From: Tetramitus jugosus
Taxonomy: Eukaryota > Heterolobosea > Eutetramitea > Acrasida > Vahlkampfiidae
Assembly: GCA_937625935.1 (NCBI GenBank)
Contig: OW569356.1
Span: forward strand, 434,001-498,000
Direction of reading: 5' to 3'
DNA: 64,000 nucleotides
A model generated the notes under the pieces. That model did no database searches and had not been told where the DNA came from. It worked only from the letters and a program-made list of their open reading frames with translations. The translations under genes were made by a program, and so were the position numbers. Positions 48,102-59,700 of this stretch are shown piece by piece. Position 1 is the first letter of the stretch. The number at the start of each line of letters is the position of its first letter.

Positions 48102-50819
48102 ATGAATACCGACTATCAATATCATCATTCATTGGGCAGTCTGTATACTGCACCTGGACACATTCAATTTCATCCATCCGACTCATCAAAGCTCTTAGCT
48201 CCCACATCCAATCGCGTCACTACCTATGAATTGACCAATCAGAGCACATATAGCACGCAATATGGTCACAGACAATCGATTTACACATGGGCAATCAATA
48301 ATCAAGGAAATTTGTTGGTAACTTGCTCCATTCACGGCTCCATCAGTTTCCTATCGTATCCACAAGGAGTGATTTTGCGTCGAGAAAAGGAGGGATTCTT
48401 CCCCAAGAAGGTTCGATCCATTGTGTTCTCACAGGATGATCGGTACATGATTGTGATGGGTGGTGGTAGCAAATTAAGCATTTGGGCCACTGGTCTCCTC
48501 TCTTCAAACAACAACAACAACAGCAACAGCAATAGCAATCATCAACAAGCACACAACAACATTAATCATCACATACCAAAACCAACATTTGTCTGCTCGC
48601 TCACAGACTCTTATTTCACTGTTTGTAAATTTGGACAGCGAAACGAAAAGAATGGCAATTATCCAGTGTTGTTGGGCACGAGAGAAGGAAGTTTGTTCCT
48701 CTACAATTTCGAAGCATCCAACTATGCTTTTTCTGAAAAGTCATATCAGTGCAACGCGTCCAAGAATCCAATTGTTCATACCACTTTTGAAACCATCAAG
48801 AACAGGGTCAATCCAGGTCAGTTGCACGCACTGGATGACACTGGTGTCTACGTACAATTCAAATTCGACACAACTCTCAAAACATACGAGTTGATTCACA
48901 AGCAAAGACTTCCATTTTTGATTCAAGACCATAACAAGCAAATGCGTGTTACCAGTGCATGTGAATTGAACTGCGGTGGTAGCAGTAACAAGACATTGTT
49001 GGCGATTGGAACTTCTACGGATCGTTTCGCGCTCTTTTCTTATCAATTTTCCGCTGCGAGCATGAATTGCATTTGTGATGAAAAAATTTCATCCAAGAGA
49101 TTGGTGGAAACAGAGCACAAGAAGGGACCAAATGCCTACAATCCAACCCTTGTCTCACTGAATCACACTGGTGAATGGATTGCTGTGACCAATGTGAGTC
49201 ATTTGTTGGTGTATGACTATGCCTCAAAGACATTTATTACTAGGCAATCAGCTCATCATTCGCGTCAAGTTCATCGCGTCACCTACAATCCAGAAGGTAC
49301 TTTGTTGGCCACTGCTGATACTTATGGAACGGTCAAAGTGTACGATGCAAAGAGACATCAATGCTTTGTTACCCTCGAGGCACACAAGGGTGCTGTGAAT
49401 GCCATGATATTCTCCAGACCTCCAAGCTCCAGAGATCCTGCTCTATACACAGCTAGCTCTGACGGTACTGTGAGAGCATGGGACGTTGTTCGTTACAGAA
49501 ACTTTAGAACCTATGTTCCAAACAGAGAAGGTGTCAGCTTCCAATGCCTAGCAGTGGATTCCAGTGGTGAAATTATTGTTGCTTCGAGTTTCCAAGCGCC
49601 ATTCCATATTTACATGTGGAATGCTCAAACTGCACAATTGATCAGTGAGCTCACTTCTCACTCTGGTCCAATCACCGGTCTTTCCTTCTCCTCTCATCAT
49701 CAATTGGCTTCCTGTTCTTGGGACAACACTGCCAGAGTGTGGGACGTGTTTGGAAAGGGAGCACCATGTGAGGTCATTGATCATGAAAGAGAAGTAACCT
49801 GTCTTGCTTACAGTCCTGCTGCTCAGGGAACACTTGTCACTGGTGACATTCAAGGAGTTCTTCGTTTTTGGGACATCAATGCTGAGAATACTGGTAATCT
49901 TTTGGTGGAAATTGAAACTGCTAGAGATTGGGGTGCAGACAAGGACAAGGAAGGTGTTGTTTTGTCTAACATCAAGTGGACACCTGATGGTCAGTGTGTT
50001 CTCGTCAGTGCCAAGAACAAGAGTTTTGTTCACATGTATCACGTTGAACAAAAGGTTTTACTGAAGAGATTCCAAGTGTGCACCAATGTTGCATTCGCAA
50101 ATGTCCCTGATCCAGAGAGCTTCTACTTGGATAGAACCAAACTGATTAATGACGATGATGCCAATGTTCATATGAGTGTTGACGAGATTGCCATGTGTCC
50201 AACTGATCATGAATTCGTGGCTGCAACACCGGATGGAGCGGTGATTTATCGATCTTCTCAAAGTGTTCTCACTGACAATAGAAACTTGAGTTTTATTCCA
50301 CTAGGTATCGATGAGACCGTTACACCACAGACCATCTACGGTCTATTGAGAGAGGGAAAGGTGATAGATGCTCTGTTAATGTCACTGCGGTTGAACGAGA
50401 GAACTGTGACTCAAAGAGTGCTCTACACTATGCTTCAAAACTCACCTGAATCGTCTAATTCGAACGAAATGGATGCTGTAGTGCTTCTGTGGACAAGAAA
50501 CATTCCACAAGAATTCGTGATTGGCTTCTTGGATTTCCTGTGTGGTGAGTTGGAAGATTATCAATACTGCACCAATGTTCAATATATTCTCCTGTGGATA
50601 AAATCCATGTTGACAACTCATGGTCAGTTCCTACTGCAAGCATTCAAGACTCAATCATCTGTTGGTACTTGCATGCGTCGTATCGTGAGAGGATTGAACG
50701 AGTTTGACCACAATGGATTGAATAATGTTAGTACTCAGAATACCTTTACTTTACAATACTTGAGAACCTTCCGTCCTGGTGTGACAAGTAAGATTGGAAA
50801 AGACAAACCACAAAATTAA
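48102..50819 (+). CDS. PWP2: PWP2/UTP1, WD-repeat subunit of the UTP-B small-subunit processome
   Basis: 905 residues (yeast and human about 920), single exon. Two tandem WD40 propellers: start HHSLGSLYTAPGHIQFHPSD as in PWP2, then units such as LLVTCSIHGSISFLSYPQG, YNPEGTLLATADTYGTVKVYD, IFSRPPSSRDPALYTASSDG, HHQLASCSWDNTARVWDVFG and LVTGDIQGVLRFWDI. A C-terminal Utp12-type helical domain (about 735-860) has TIYGLLREGKVIDALLMSLR and VQYILLWIKSMLTTHG. It acts in the nucleolus in U3 snoRNP-dependent 18S pre-rRNA processing. A poly-Asn/Ser/His loop interrupts the first propeller near residue 140. Confidence 0.93.
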   Translation: MNTDYQYHHSLGSLYTAPGHIQFHPSDSSKLLAPTSNRVTTYELTNQSTYSTQYGHRQSIYTWAINNQGNLLVTCSIHGSISFLSYPQGVILRREKEGFFPKKVRSIVFSQDDRYMIVMGGGSKLSIWATGLLSSNNNNNSNSNSNHQQAHNNINHHIPKPTFVCSLTDSYFTVCKFGQRNEKNGNYPVLLGTREGSLFLYNFEASNYAFSEKSYQCNASKNPIVHTTFETIKNRVNPGQLHALDDTGVYVQFKFDTTLKTYELIHKQRLPFLIQDHNKQMRVTSACELNCGGSSNKTLLAIGTSTDRFALFSYQFSAASMNCICDEKISSKRLVETEHKKGPNAYNPTLVSLNHTGEWIAVTNVSHLLVYDYASKTFITRQSAHHSRQVHRVTYNPEGTLLATADTYGTVKVYDAKRHQCFVTLEAHKGAVNAMIFSRPPSSRDPALYTASSDGTVRAWDVVRYRNFRTYVPNREGVSFQCLAVDSSGEIIVASSFQAPFHIYMWNAQTAQLISELTSHSGPITGLSFSSHHQLASCSWDNTARVWDVFGKGAPCEVIDHEREVTCLAYSPAAQGTLVTGDIQGVLRFWDINAENTGNLLVEIETARDWGADKDKEGVVLSNIKWTPDGQCVLVSAKNKSFVHMYHVEQKVLLKRFQVCTNVAFANVPDPESFYLDRTKLINDDDANVHMSVDEIAMCPTDHEFVAATPDGAVIYRSSQSVLTDNRNLSFIPLGIDETVTPQTIYGLLREGKVIDALLMSLRLNERTVTQRVLYTMLQNSPESSNSNEMDAVVLLWTRNIPQEFVIGFLDFLCGELEDYQYCTNVQYILLWIKSMLTTHGQFLLQAFKTQSSVGTCMRRIVRGLNEFDHNGLNNVSTQNTFTLQYLRTFRPGVTSKIGKDKPQN

Positions 50820-51010
50820 AGTCAAGTACTTGTCGCTATTGTCGATTGCTTCGTGATTATTAACTGATGTTGCCGTATCTTCTCCTCAGATCTAGCTACA
50901 GTTCTAACTCCATATGATCAACACACCCTGGTAACAAGGAGTTGAGAACCAAGTACTCGTTCTTCGTAACTCGAACTCTTTGTCCCTTCGTTCTGAAGAA
51001 CAATGCCAAC

Positions 51011-51151
51011 ATTTCTCCGCCATCGCGGGTACTTTTTGCTACCTGGATGACAAATATGAAGCATGCGTGGCCGAGTGGTCTAAGGCGTCCGACTCAAGTT
51101 CGGATATCTCCGGATGCGTGAGTTCAAATCTCACCGCATGCAGTGTTTTGT
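51011..51151 (+). repeat. Inverted-repeat arm 1 (tRNA-Leu plus about 50 bp upstream)
   Basis: Together with 53427..53568 forms an inverted repeat of about 141 bp. Homology starts about 50 bp before the tRNA at TTTCTCCGCCAT and ends at CAGTGTTTTGT after it. Within the upstream part both arms hold a CCGC/GCGG hairpin followed by TTTTT. Confidence 0.85.
51061..51142 (+). tRNA. tRNA-Leu (anticodon CAA), copy 1
   Basis: 82 nt, class II with a long variable arm, no intron. Acceptor GCATGCG pairs with CGCATGC, discriminator A. D-arm TGGCCGAGTGGTCTAAGGCG, anticodon stem-loop TCCGACTCAAGTTCGGA (anticodon CAA), variable arm, T-arm GTGAGTTCAAATCTCAC fully paired. A second copy lies at 53436..53517 on the other strand. 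Confidence 0.96.
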
Positions 51152-51253
51152 TTTGTTGACACTTGATGTTTTGACAGTCACCGCGATGTCAGATGAATAC
51201 CTTAACCCCTTCGCAAAGAAAGAAAAACTCTAAAGCTTCTGTGTCGAATTTTT

Positions 51254-53410
51254 ATGAAGAGATCCTCTGCCTATTTTTTATCACCTCTTGTTCTGTGCCT
51301 AATATTGTCATTCTCCTTGTTTCTCGAGAACTTTGGTGGTGCACGAGCTGATGTTCATGCAGCATCAGCGTCATCTTCATTTCCCAGTTGTCATCGATTT
51401 GTGCATGAAGCTCACAATGACACAACAACAGAGAATCACGATGTCAATTATTGGTTGAGTGATCAAACGAGGAGCACTCGACTATCGATTACAATGAACA
51501 GAGCACAGAGGAATGTTGATGTGTATGTGAACATGTTGTTGAGTGTTGAAACCTTGAGGTCACCATTGCACAATGATTCAATGAGTCAATTTGATCACGA
51601 GCTGTACCCACTTGTTGTTTTGTTCAAGGCTGGAAGAAGAAATGCAACAGTTGTGAAAGCACCAACGTCAATGGCTCTCCAGTCCGTGTATTTCAATCGT
51701 CCTAGCAACCAAACCAATGGTAGTAGAGTTACGTTGACATTGACGACGAAGCAAAGTGAGATTAGTGAGTTGCGATTGAATGAGAGGAACACATTGTTCT
51801 TGATGCAATTTAAAGCTCGATCGGGTTCTCGTGCATTCAGAGTTGACAAGATGCAGATGGTGTATGTGATTGTGGATCAAAATGACGCGAACATTAGTCT
51901 GAACGACAATGTTGTTACGAGTCAGAGCGAAGAGTGGAAGGAGTTGATGGTTGATGACTTTAAGAATAGTAGCTCCATACAGAGGAATGATACTGTCATA
52001 GTGGTTCTTGGTTCTAATTTTCATCGCTCTTTATGTCTTTCCCCAACCAATTACTTTGGATACATGACTCGTTATGTCGTGATATATAATGCAGCTATTG
52101 GAGCAGCCCGAGGAATTGCTGCGCTTCTGTCCATCATGTGCTTGAGTCTCTTGTTTATTTTGAGGAATCATCCATTGATAAAAGCACGATTTGTGTCACC
52201 ATTTTTAGGTGGATTGGCCTTGTTGGTTCATAACGGTGGTGAGATGATCTATGTCTTTGTCGTCCTCGGAAAGGTGTTGAATTACAGTTTGTTTAAGGAT
52301 GAGAAACCAGTGGCACTTTTTCATATTATTCAAGTGACTGATGCTGTGTCTTTATTTGTGGCTGCTTCCTTTTATATTATCAATGGTATTCGTTACTTTT
52401 ATACTCGAAATTTATATCGGATTATGTCCCATGGCACAACAAGCAACGAAAATGTCGAATCGAAAATCAGCTGGAACCGAAAAATTACCTCGAAGTGGTT
52501 CTATTTATTGGTGACCACTTTATTGACAGTACTTTGCATGGTGATAGTCGGAATTGGATATCCACTCGCTGCCACAAAAAATAGGACGTATGCGAATAGG
52601 TTTACCAACATATTCATTTTGATATCATGTGTTTCTGTCGGTGTGTTTGGACTTTTATCTCTATTTGGAGATATGCTTGCACACAGAAAGGGAGTTTGGA
52701 AACACGGTATCAAGTGGTACTTGACGTTTTCTGATCCGTACTTGTTCCGGATCGAGAATATGCTGATTGTTCCAGGAATTTTGGCTGGAGTTCTCATGTT
52801 TTGTCTCGTGTCCTTCCTCCAATCGCCCATTTATTTTCCATACACAATTCGAGATTCGGTACTGATTGGCTTGTCTATCGTGCTATTCCATACAATAACG
52901 AATGGGTTCCTAGCTGGTGGATTGATAACTATTGCACAACTATTCAGGTTGAGACCGAATACAACAGATACAACCGACATAGATGAGTCTAAACTCGAGG
53001 ATATATTGCGTTGTCCAGAGTATTATGATTTGATGAACAACTATTGTCGAAGAGAGTTTTCACTGGAGAATCTGAAGCTCTGGGACCTGCTCGAATCCTA
53101 TCAGGCATCTAGTATTAGTGTAGGCCAATATGAGAAGTTGATCTCGGATTTTGTGGCCAATAATTCACCTTACCAGGTGAATCTGAGCAACAAGGTCAAA
53201 CAGAGCACCGAGGCTTTACTGAATAAGAAAAAGAATGATCAGGAAACGACTGTGCCCTTGGCCGAAGTTAGGTCGATTCTCTATCCTGCAGTGATTGGAA
53301 ACCTTGCGGACACTTACATAAGATTGAAAAGAACTGACGAGTTCATCGCGATGAAGAGCAAACTATCCGCAGCTCAAGAACTCCTGCACAAAGAGTTTGC
53401 ACCCCAATAA
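51254..53410 (+). CDS. Seven-transmembrane receptor with C-terminal RGS domain
   Basis: 718 residues. N-terminal signal peptide (FLSPLVLCLILSFSLFL, residues 8-24), lumenal/extracellular domain to about 270 with several N-glycosylation sites, then seven membrane helices (about 276-565), e.g. AARGIAALLSIMCLSLLFIL, WFYLLVTTLLTVLCMVIVGI and LIGLSIVLFHTITNG. The C-terminal 130 residues are an RGS domain: YYDLMNNYCRREFSLENLKL, W, then ISDFVANNSPYQVNLSNKVK and a DTYIRLKRTDEF final block. RGS domains accelerate GTP hydrolysis by G-alpha; a receptor carrying its own RGS is known from plants (AtRGS1) and several protists. The helices are homologous to those of the large receptor at 53764..60903 (shared PIxxRF, FIINGIRYFYTRNLYRIM-like and DPYLFRIE blocks). 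No GPS motif is seen. Confidence 0.88.
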   Translation: MKRSSAYFLSPLVLCLILSFSLFLENFGGARADVHAASASSSFPSCHRFVHEAHNDTTTENHDVNYWLSDQTRSTRLSITMNRAQRNVDVYVNMLLSVETLRSPLHNDSMSQFDHELYPLVVLFKAGRRNATVVKAPTSMALQSVYFNRPSNQTNGSRVTLTLTTKQSEISELRLNERNTLFLMQFKARSGSRAFRVDKMQMVYVIVDQNDANISLNDNVVTSQSEEWKELMVDDFKNSSSIQRNDTVIVVLGSNFHRSLCLSPTNYFGYMTRYVVIYNAAIGAARGIAALLSIMCLSLLFILRNHPLIKARFVSPFLGGLALLVHNGGEMIYVFVVLGKVLNYSLFKDEKPVALFHIIQVTDAVSLFVAASFYIINGIRYFYTRNLYRIMSHGTTSNENVESKISWNRKITSKWFYLLVTTLLTVLCMVIVGIGYPLAATKNRTYANRFTNIFILISCVSVGVFGLLSLFGDMLAHRKGVWKHGIKWYLTFSDPYLFRIENMLIVPGILAGVLMFCLVSFLQSPIYFPYTIRDSVLIGLSIVLFHTITNGFLAGGLITIAQLFRLRPNTTDTTDIDESKLEDILRCPEYYDLMNNYCRREFSLENLKLWDLLESYQASSISVGQYEKLISDFVANNSPYQVNLSNKVKQSTEALLNKKKNDQETTVPLAEVRSILYPAVIGNLADTYIRLKRTDEFIAMKSKLSAAQELLHKEFAPQ

Positions 53411-53426
53411 ATCATTGGTTGCCAAT

Positions 53427-53568
53427 ACAAAACACTGCATGCGCTGAGATTTGAACTCACGCATCCGGAGATATCCGAACTTGAGTCGGACGCCTTAGAC
53501 CACTCGGCCACGCATGCTTCTTATATGAATTGTCAGATAGCAAAAAGTGCCCGCTATGGCGGAGAAAT
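53427..53568 (-). repeat. Inverted-repeat arm 2 (tRNA-Leu plus about 50 bp upstream)
   Basis: Mirror of 51011..51151. Over the first 33 bp of the upstream block only three positions differ, and one of them lies in the loop of the CCGC/GCGG hairpin. Confidence 0.85.
53436..53517 (-). tRNA. tRNA-Leu (anticodon CAA), copy 2
   Basis: 82 nt, identical to copy 1 except for one base: the last base of the T-stem is G instead of C (CTCAG versus CTCAC), making a G-G mismatch at the first T-stem pair. Otherwise all arms and the A and B boxes are intact. Confidence 0.93.
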
Positions 53569-53576
53569 TAGTTTTC

Positions 53577-53786
53577 TTATGATTGTGAAGATATCAGTTC
53601 TTTTATTGAGTCACACAGTGCTCTGCCTTGGCGGCTAATCGGTAACATATTACCCTGATCAAGAAAACTAAAGATCTTGCTGAGACACATATCGGCAACC
53701 TGAGGATGCGGAAAGACAAGTAAGGAGTTTCTTTGGTGGAAACTGAAGGCCATGAAAGTGGGTTTATTCTTTCTTCTTTTTATCAT
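53577..53786 (-). other. Short frame resembling an F-box remnant
   Basis: 69 codons, ATG 53786, overlapping the last 23 bp of the large receptor gene in another frame. It contains VADMCLSKIFSFLDQG, followed by NMLPISRQGRALCDSIKELI, which has the hydrophobic spacing of an F-box (L..IFSFL...L..ISR). No substrate-binding domain follows. It could be a chance frame, a gene relic, or a C-terminal exon from an unseen splice form. Confidence 0.25.
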
Positions 53787-56700
53787 CTACATCCATGAGC
53801 TGCACAGAAAGATTGGACAAATGCATATATCTGTGGTATTCCTCTGTGCTATTGAAGCGAGTGAAAGTATCACAAATGTTGACCATGATTTCATTGTTCA
53901 ACATCAACAATATTTCTTCTGCCTCAGCTGCCAAAATCTGATCATTCTCCTGCAACCTCGCAATCATATTCCTGCACTTGGCTGGAATATTGATTTCAAA
54001 GTCAGAACCTCTCGCAATGTAAAGATCATAAGTACGCTTAATACTTTGTAATCTCTCCTCCGTACTCATAACCATGTTCTCGGATCGAATTATCTCCAGG
54101 TCTTTCCACAGTAATAAGTTTTCTAATGCGAACTCTTTCTTTGCGTATTGGGCAAACGTTTCATATCCATACTCATGGCGTAGTAGAGTAAGAAGTCTCT
54201 GCTCTATTGGACTGATTCCAGACTTGAGATCAGATACATATGATTTGAGAGCTGTGTATTCTTCATGTTGTTGGTGGAATCTAAATCGATGCCACAACCG
54301 AACGACAACAGCATATCCACCAAACGAAACTAATCTGATAAGAATATAGGCAATGTCAAAGAGAAATTCCACAATCTTAGCACCTGAATTCTCTGTACTG
54401 TTGGGATTAAACCTATCACTTATTCCAACAATGTACGAAATCAACATTACAACTAGTCCCAGTACCATGAACAAGGACTCAATCCTGAATTGAAGGGGAT
54501 CATCTGATGTGAAATGCTTAGTAATGATGCGGAATCCACCTACTGCTCTCTCCAACTCTACAGACTTTCCTTCTACGCTCTCCTTTCCATAATCTGCTGA
54601 TCGCTTGTAAACCTTTCGCGTCAAGACAATTGACAGATCCCAAAGAAAGAGACCGACAATCAATACTGCTATTGCGAAAGTCATTGTAGAGAATGAGAGT
54701 GCGTTGAAAGCAGAAGCAGCATTTGGTCTTATCACCGAAGTAGCTTCTAAAATAGATATCAATACAAAATATGTTGCAGTTAACAACATAATACCGATCG
54801 ATAGCACAAGATAAAGTACTTTCGATGATATCATCTTTAAGAATCTCAACTTTCTATGGTTTGCACGTTCGACATCCATAATGGCGTACAAGTTTTTCAT
54901 GAACAGGTATCGCATCATTTGCCAAAAGTACACGAATAGTGAAACAAGCACAATCGGATTCACAATACTCATAATTATGTACGCAATTGAGTTAACCCCT
55001 CGATAATCTTTGGCACTTGTGGCACCAATGAGCAGGCCATTTCGGATGATACCGTTCAAAATGCACTCAATAATAATTGCTATCAACCCAATAAATGGAG
55101 CAATGAATCTTGATCTTATTGGTTGCTTCTTGTTCCAGATTGACACACCAACAAGCACGCATAAACTCAGGACAACAAAACCCGAATATACGACAATATA
55201 TGCAATGTACAAACCAGCAGAAGCCTTGTTTGGATCCTTGGGATCGTAAATAATGAATGCCGAGAAGCTTGTCGTGTGATTACAATGACAAATGATCTCT
55301 GATACTGTTTCTTTGTACAATACACAACCATCATTCAGCCAAGAATCCTGTGTGACTTCATCCCAATATCTGCAAGAGTAACGATGCTTAAATTTTGAAT
55401 CAATTGCGATACTTTGGTCTTTTTTCATAATGATCTCAATTGGCTCACTCATGTTTCTCAGAGACTCCTTCTTGTTGTTTGACAATAATCTGAAGCTGAT
55501 TACAGATGCTGTGATATTTTGGGTGGAGTTCGACCAACTATACGGATTAGATACGGCACCAAAGCTGATCATTTCAATCGTATATGTTTGATTACTATTG
55601 AGCGCTTCTATTGATGCAGGAAGTCCCACATTTCCGCTCGTACTATTGTATCGCGAGTCCTTCATATACTCAGGTATGTCCACCTGGATTAATAATTCAA
55701 AATTGTCGGTCTTTAGTGCTGTGAGAGGTTCAGCTGCTAGTTTATCAGTGGCAATTATCGTACCAAGTTTCTGAATCTGTGATAATTGGTTGGTCGCTGA
55801 GTGTTGGGTATCATTATTTGGACGAACATTCGATATGGAACTAGCCAACTGTTGTAACTCGGAATCGTCTAACTGTATTGCTGAATAAGTAGACTTTGAT
55901 GCTATGACAATGTCCATGATCGTACCAATAATTGAGGATGCAGTCTCGCGAACACTGTTTGTCATATTGTTGGAATATTGACTCAGCACATGAATATTAC
56001 TAACTGCTGCATAGACTACAGATGAAGAATTTTTCGAGAGTGCATCAGACAATAGTTGTGTCGTGTTTGATATAAACGATTGTAACACTGGTTCGCTCAT
56101 CGATGACCCTTTCTGATGAATAACATTGACGGCAATATTAATGATTGGCTGGACATCAGTTGTCACTGGAGGGTTCACCAAAAAATCAAGCAATAAATCC
56201 ATCGACTTGTTATTTTCCGTTACTGTCAAGTTGTTGACAGATTCGGATTTTGATCCATACTCATTTTCAACTACAACCTTTATGCTAAGAAGATCCGAGC
56301 TGTTTCTTCTGGGTAAAAATGAGGAAAACTGGAATGAATCCAGTTTTAGTTGCAACGGATCTATTGTTCCATCTAAATTCACGATATAGAAGGAATAACG
56401 TAGTTTCTTGGAATCTGTATCATTTGCCGTAACTGTAAAATTGAACAAAGTAAAGAGTTCCGATCCTGCAGTTGGTGTTGTAATAAAGCTGGTGATCAAA
56501 GGAATAGATGAGGTTCTAAAACTAACTGAAGCATATCCCTCATAGAAATATTGCATATCTCGAGCTCGAAACATGATAGTGTATGATGTAATTGGAAGAA
56601 GTTGATTCTCTGGCAATATCAGAGGCAGTCTCATCCTTCCCTTTCCCATGGACGTCGATACACCTGTGTCTTCATTAACAATAATCCATTCATATACAAT

Positions 56701-59700
56701 GTTGGAAACATTCACATTGGGTGCAAGCGAGGCTTCTAGCTTCAGTTTTTTCTGAGAACTGATGATATTCGATAGCCCAGCAGTGGAGATAGCTACCACG
56801 GGTAAATACTTCCAGGGAACAACTTCAATATTAACACTATACGTTGTGACACGCCCTGGATATTTTTTGTTGACAATGTATGAAACCGCAACAGTGTAGT
56901 TACCCGTGCTATTTGCACTAAACACCACCGAGTTTCCTGTGGCGATGAGAGTTGAGTTGCGATTTGGGCTATCCCAAATGTACACTCCATCTACATTTGA
57001 AAATAAGGTGGTGCGTGTCTTCAGAGTAATCTCATAATCAATGGGAATTCTTCGGTTTCCTCCATCAATAACCACAGGTTCGAACACCCGAACAGGTTGA
57101 TCCTTGTAAAACACAATACCATCAACGATAAACTTGATTCTCACAAGTTGATCACCCACGATCAACCCCGTTGGAATAGGTGCCAATGTAGAGTTAGTTG
57201 TACTATTTAACAAAGAGCCTGCAATACTCCAAGATCGGGTCAAATTTGTCCAGCAACTTGGCAAGCCGAGGACATACACAAATACAAAAGTCTCACTTGA
57301 CGAAAAAGTTTCTACTGTCAACTGATCTGTCTTAAATTCCAAAATCAGAGGCTTTCTAAGTACCGTTGTTATGGTTGATACAATTGCTCTTGTCGTCGTA
57401 TTACCCATGAGCCTCACTGTAATATTTTGATATCCAACATGTAATTTCGATACAGGTATAACTACGGAAAATGATTGAAAGCTTGATAGATATTGATTCA
57501 AGACTGGCTCGGCTGTCTCATATTTGACAGAATAATTTGTGAGACTCGGCAAATCTCTTGCAGTTACATTTAACACTAACCATTGGTCACAATATTCGAC
57601 AATAAACTGTTGAGGAATTGCAAATTTTGGTTGCAGGAGACACTTCGCTGTTGAGGCATTCACAAATCCCAATGACATCCGTGAGTATTTGAGTGGAAGA
57701 GATCCCCATGTGAATTGAGAAGCGTAAGCTCCATTCAACTGACCTACATCAGTAAAGTTATCACTGTTGAACCACCATCCACCATGAGAATAATTACTTC
57801 CTCCATACAGGTCATTGTAATCAAAGGTACTAAAAGCGGAACCATTCAAACTGGACAGCTTGTCACTAACACCTCCTGCAGAGTACGCCTCACCAATTGT
57901 CAGAGTATAGTTTGATGCCAGAGAATCAACCCTAAACAAATAGTTGATCTGACCTAAAAAAGAAGCATTAACATTCTCACTATATTCGACAAACAATCTG
58001 GTATCCGCCAACGTAGACAGCTTATAAATGTTCTCTAACCCATAGAAATACTCATTATAGTATTCTGAATAAAATCCAGAGACGTATTGTTGCCAGTCCC
58101 TGTCAAAGTCATACTCGCCTGACTCTCTTCTTTGAATAACCATCAACGCAGAAGTATTAAAATCACAAATGACAGTGATAGATACACATTTTGGATATAT
58201 CTGATATATTCCAGGAGGAGCAGTAGCCCATACACCTCTAATACTTGCACAATCGGTTATGGTGACCATCTCTATCGGAGTGAATAAACTTCCCCAAATA
58301 TCGCCTCCATCTTTGGTGGCCATGTAAGGAAGGAACAAAACTCTCAGATTCTGTATTGCGGGCAAAGTTGCATAACCAACAGATGTTTCTACTTCGTTTT
58401 GAGTCATTGAATCCTTTCCCCAGTAGTTAAATTGAGCATTGATTGCTGATCCAGAATCTGTTTTCTTCAAGATAGGTCCACCATGGAATGAAAAGAAATT
58501 TTTAGCAACGTTAACTTGCCCAGATATCTGAAGCTGCACATTTGTTCTACTCTCTGAATAGTTGTTCTTCCTGAAGTTAAAGATTGTCTTCTCGTTCAGG
58601 GATGATAAACGAACCAAAGGACTAACTGTTGTCAACAACGAAGTTGATGCGAAAGTATTCTGAAGTACATTCACAGTGTGTTTCTTAGCGGGTGCCTTTG
58701 CAGCATCAACCAATAAATATTGTCCAGAGTTGGAGAAGCTATTGTTACTAATCGTGATGTCTCCATCGAAGAAGACAATCTTCATGCCCACACCGGCCTG
58801 CCTAATAGAGTTCTGTGATAAAATCACAACCGACTCCTTAGAAATGGTGGACGTTGTTCTATACTGAATATTCATCGCAACACTATTGTTAGTAAAAGTG
58901 TTTTCTCGTACTGTGAGTCTTCCATAAAAACTCGTGATACTAAACCCAGCATCCAGAGAATCAAAGGTATTGTATTCGAGCACTATTAGGGAAGCACCTG
59001 GGCAAACCATCTCCAACATTGAATTCGCAAATGTAACGTTACGAACCATTAAAACAAGCTGTTGCCCCTCTGCTAGTACTGAAGACCCTTGGAATAGGGA
59101 TGACTCAATGCTTATTAATTCAGAATTCATGGAGTGAATATGACGAGTCGTGGTCGATTGAGAAATTACTTGTTCAGCCTGCAATCTTGCGTTTGAATTA
59201 ACAGTAATAGTGGCAGATGAATTACGACAACGACCACCACCCGTTAACACTACGTTAGCTAATAAAAGTTCACCCCATATATTGAAACCACAAAATGGGT
59301 TCACTTTTCTCTCAGATTGAAATACGACAGCATCACCATTCAAACTACCGATTGAAAGAGTGGATCCTGTTAAAACTGATAGACTAACATTTGATGACAT
59401 TGTTACAGTCACTCCACTCTCAATAATCAACTCTGATCCATTTATGAACCTATCGCTCATAATTAGGTAATCAAAGTTATCATTCAGGACAAATTCCCGA
59501 GAAACAAAATCTGTATCTAAAATGAGAAGGGTGTTTTTGACAAGAGTCCTGCGAGACAGCTTGATTATCATTGGAGTATTAATCATGAAAGGCAGTTCTT
59601 TAGAATCCCATTCAGTCACATTAAAAGATGACATTCCAGCCAATATCATCTCATTCATTGGTGTCACTTTTCCACTAGTGATACGATATGCTGACGAACT

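Noticed and set aside
47650-48207. 185-codon - strand frame over the glycosyltransferase/PWP2 gap
   Set aside because: Overlaps the signal anchor exon of the glycosyltransferase and the PWP2 start; no ATG-based coding support.
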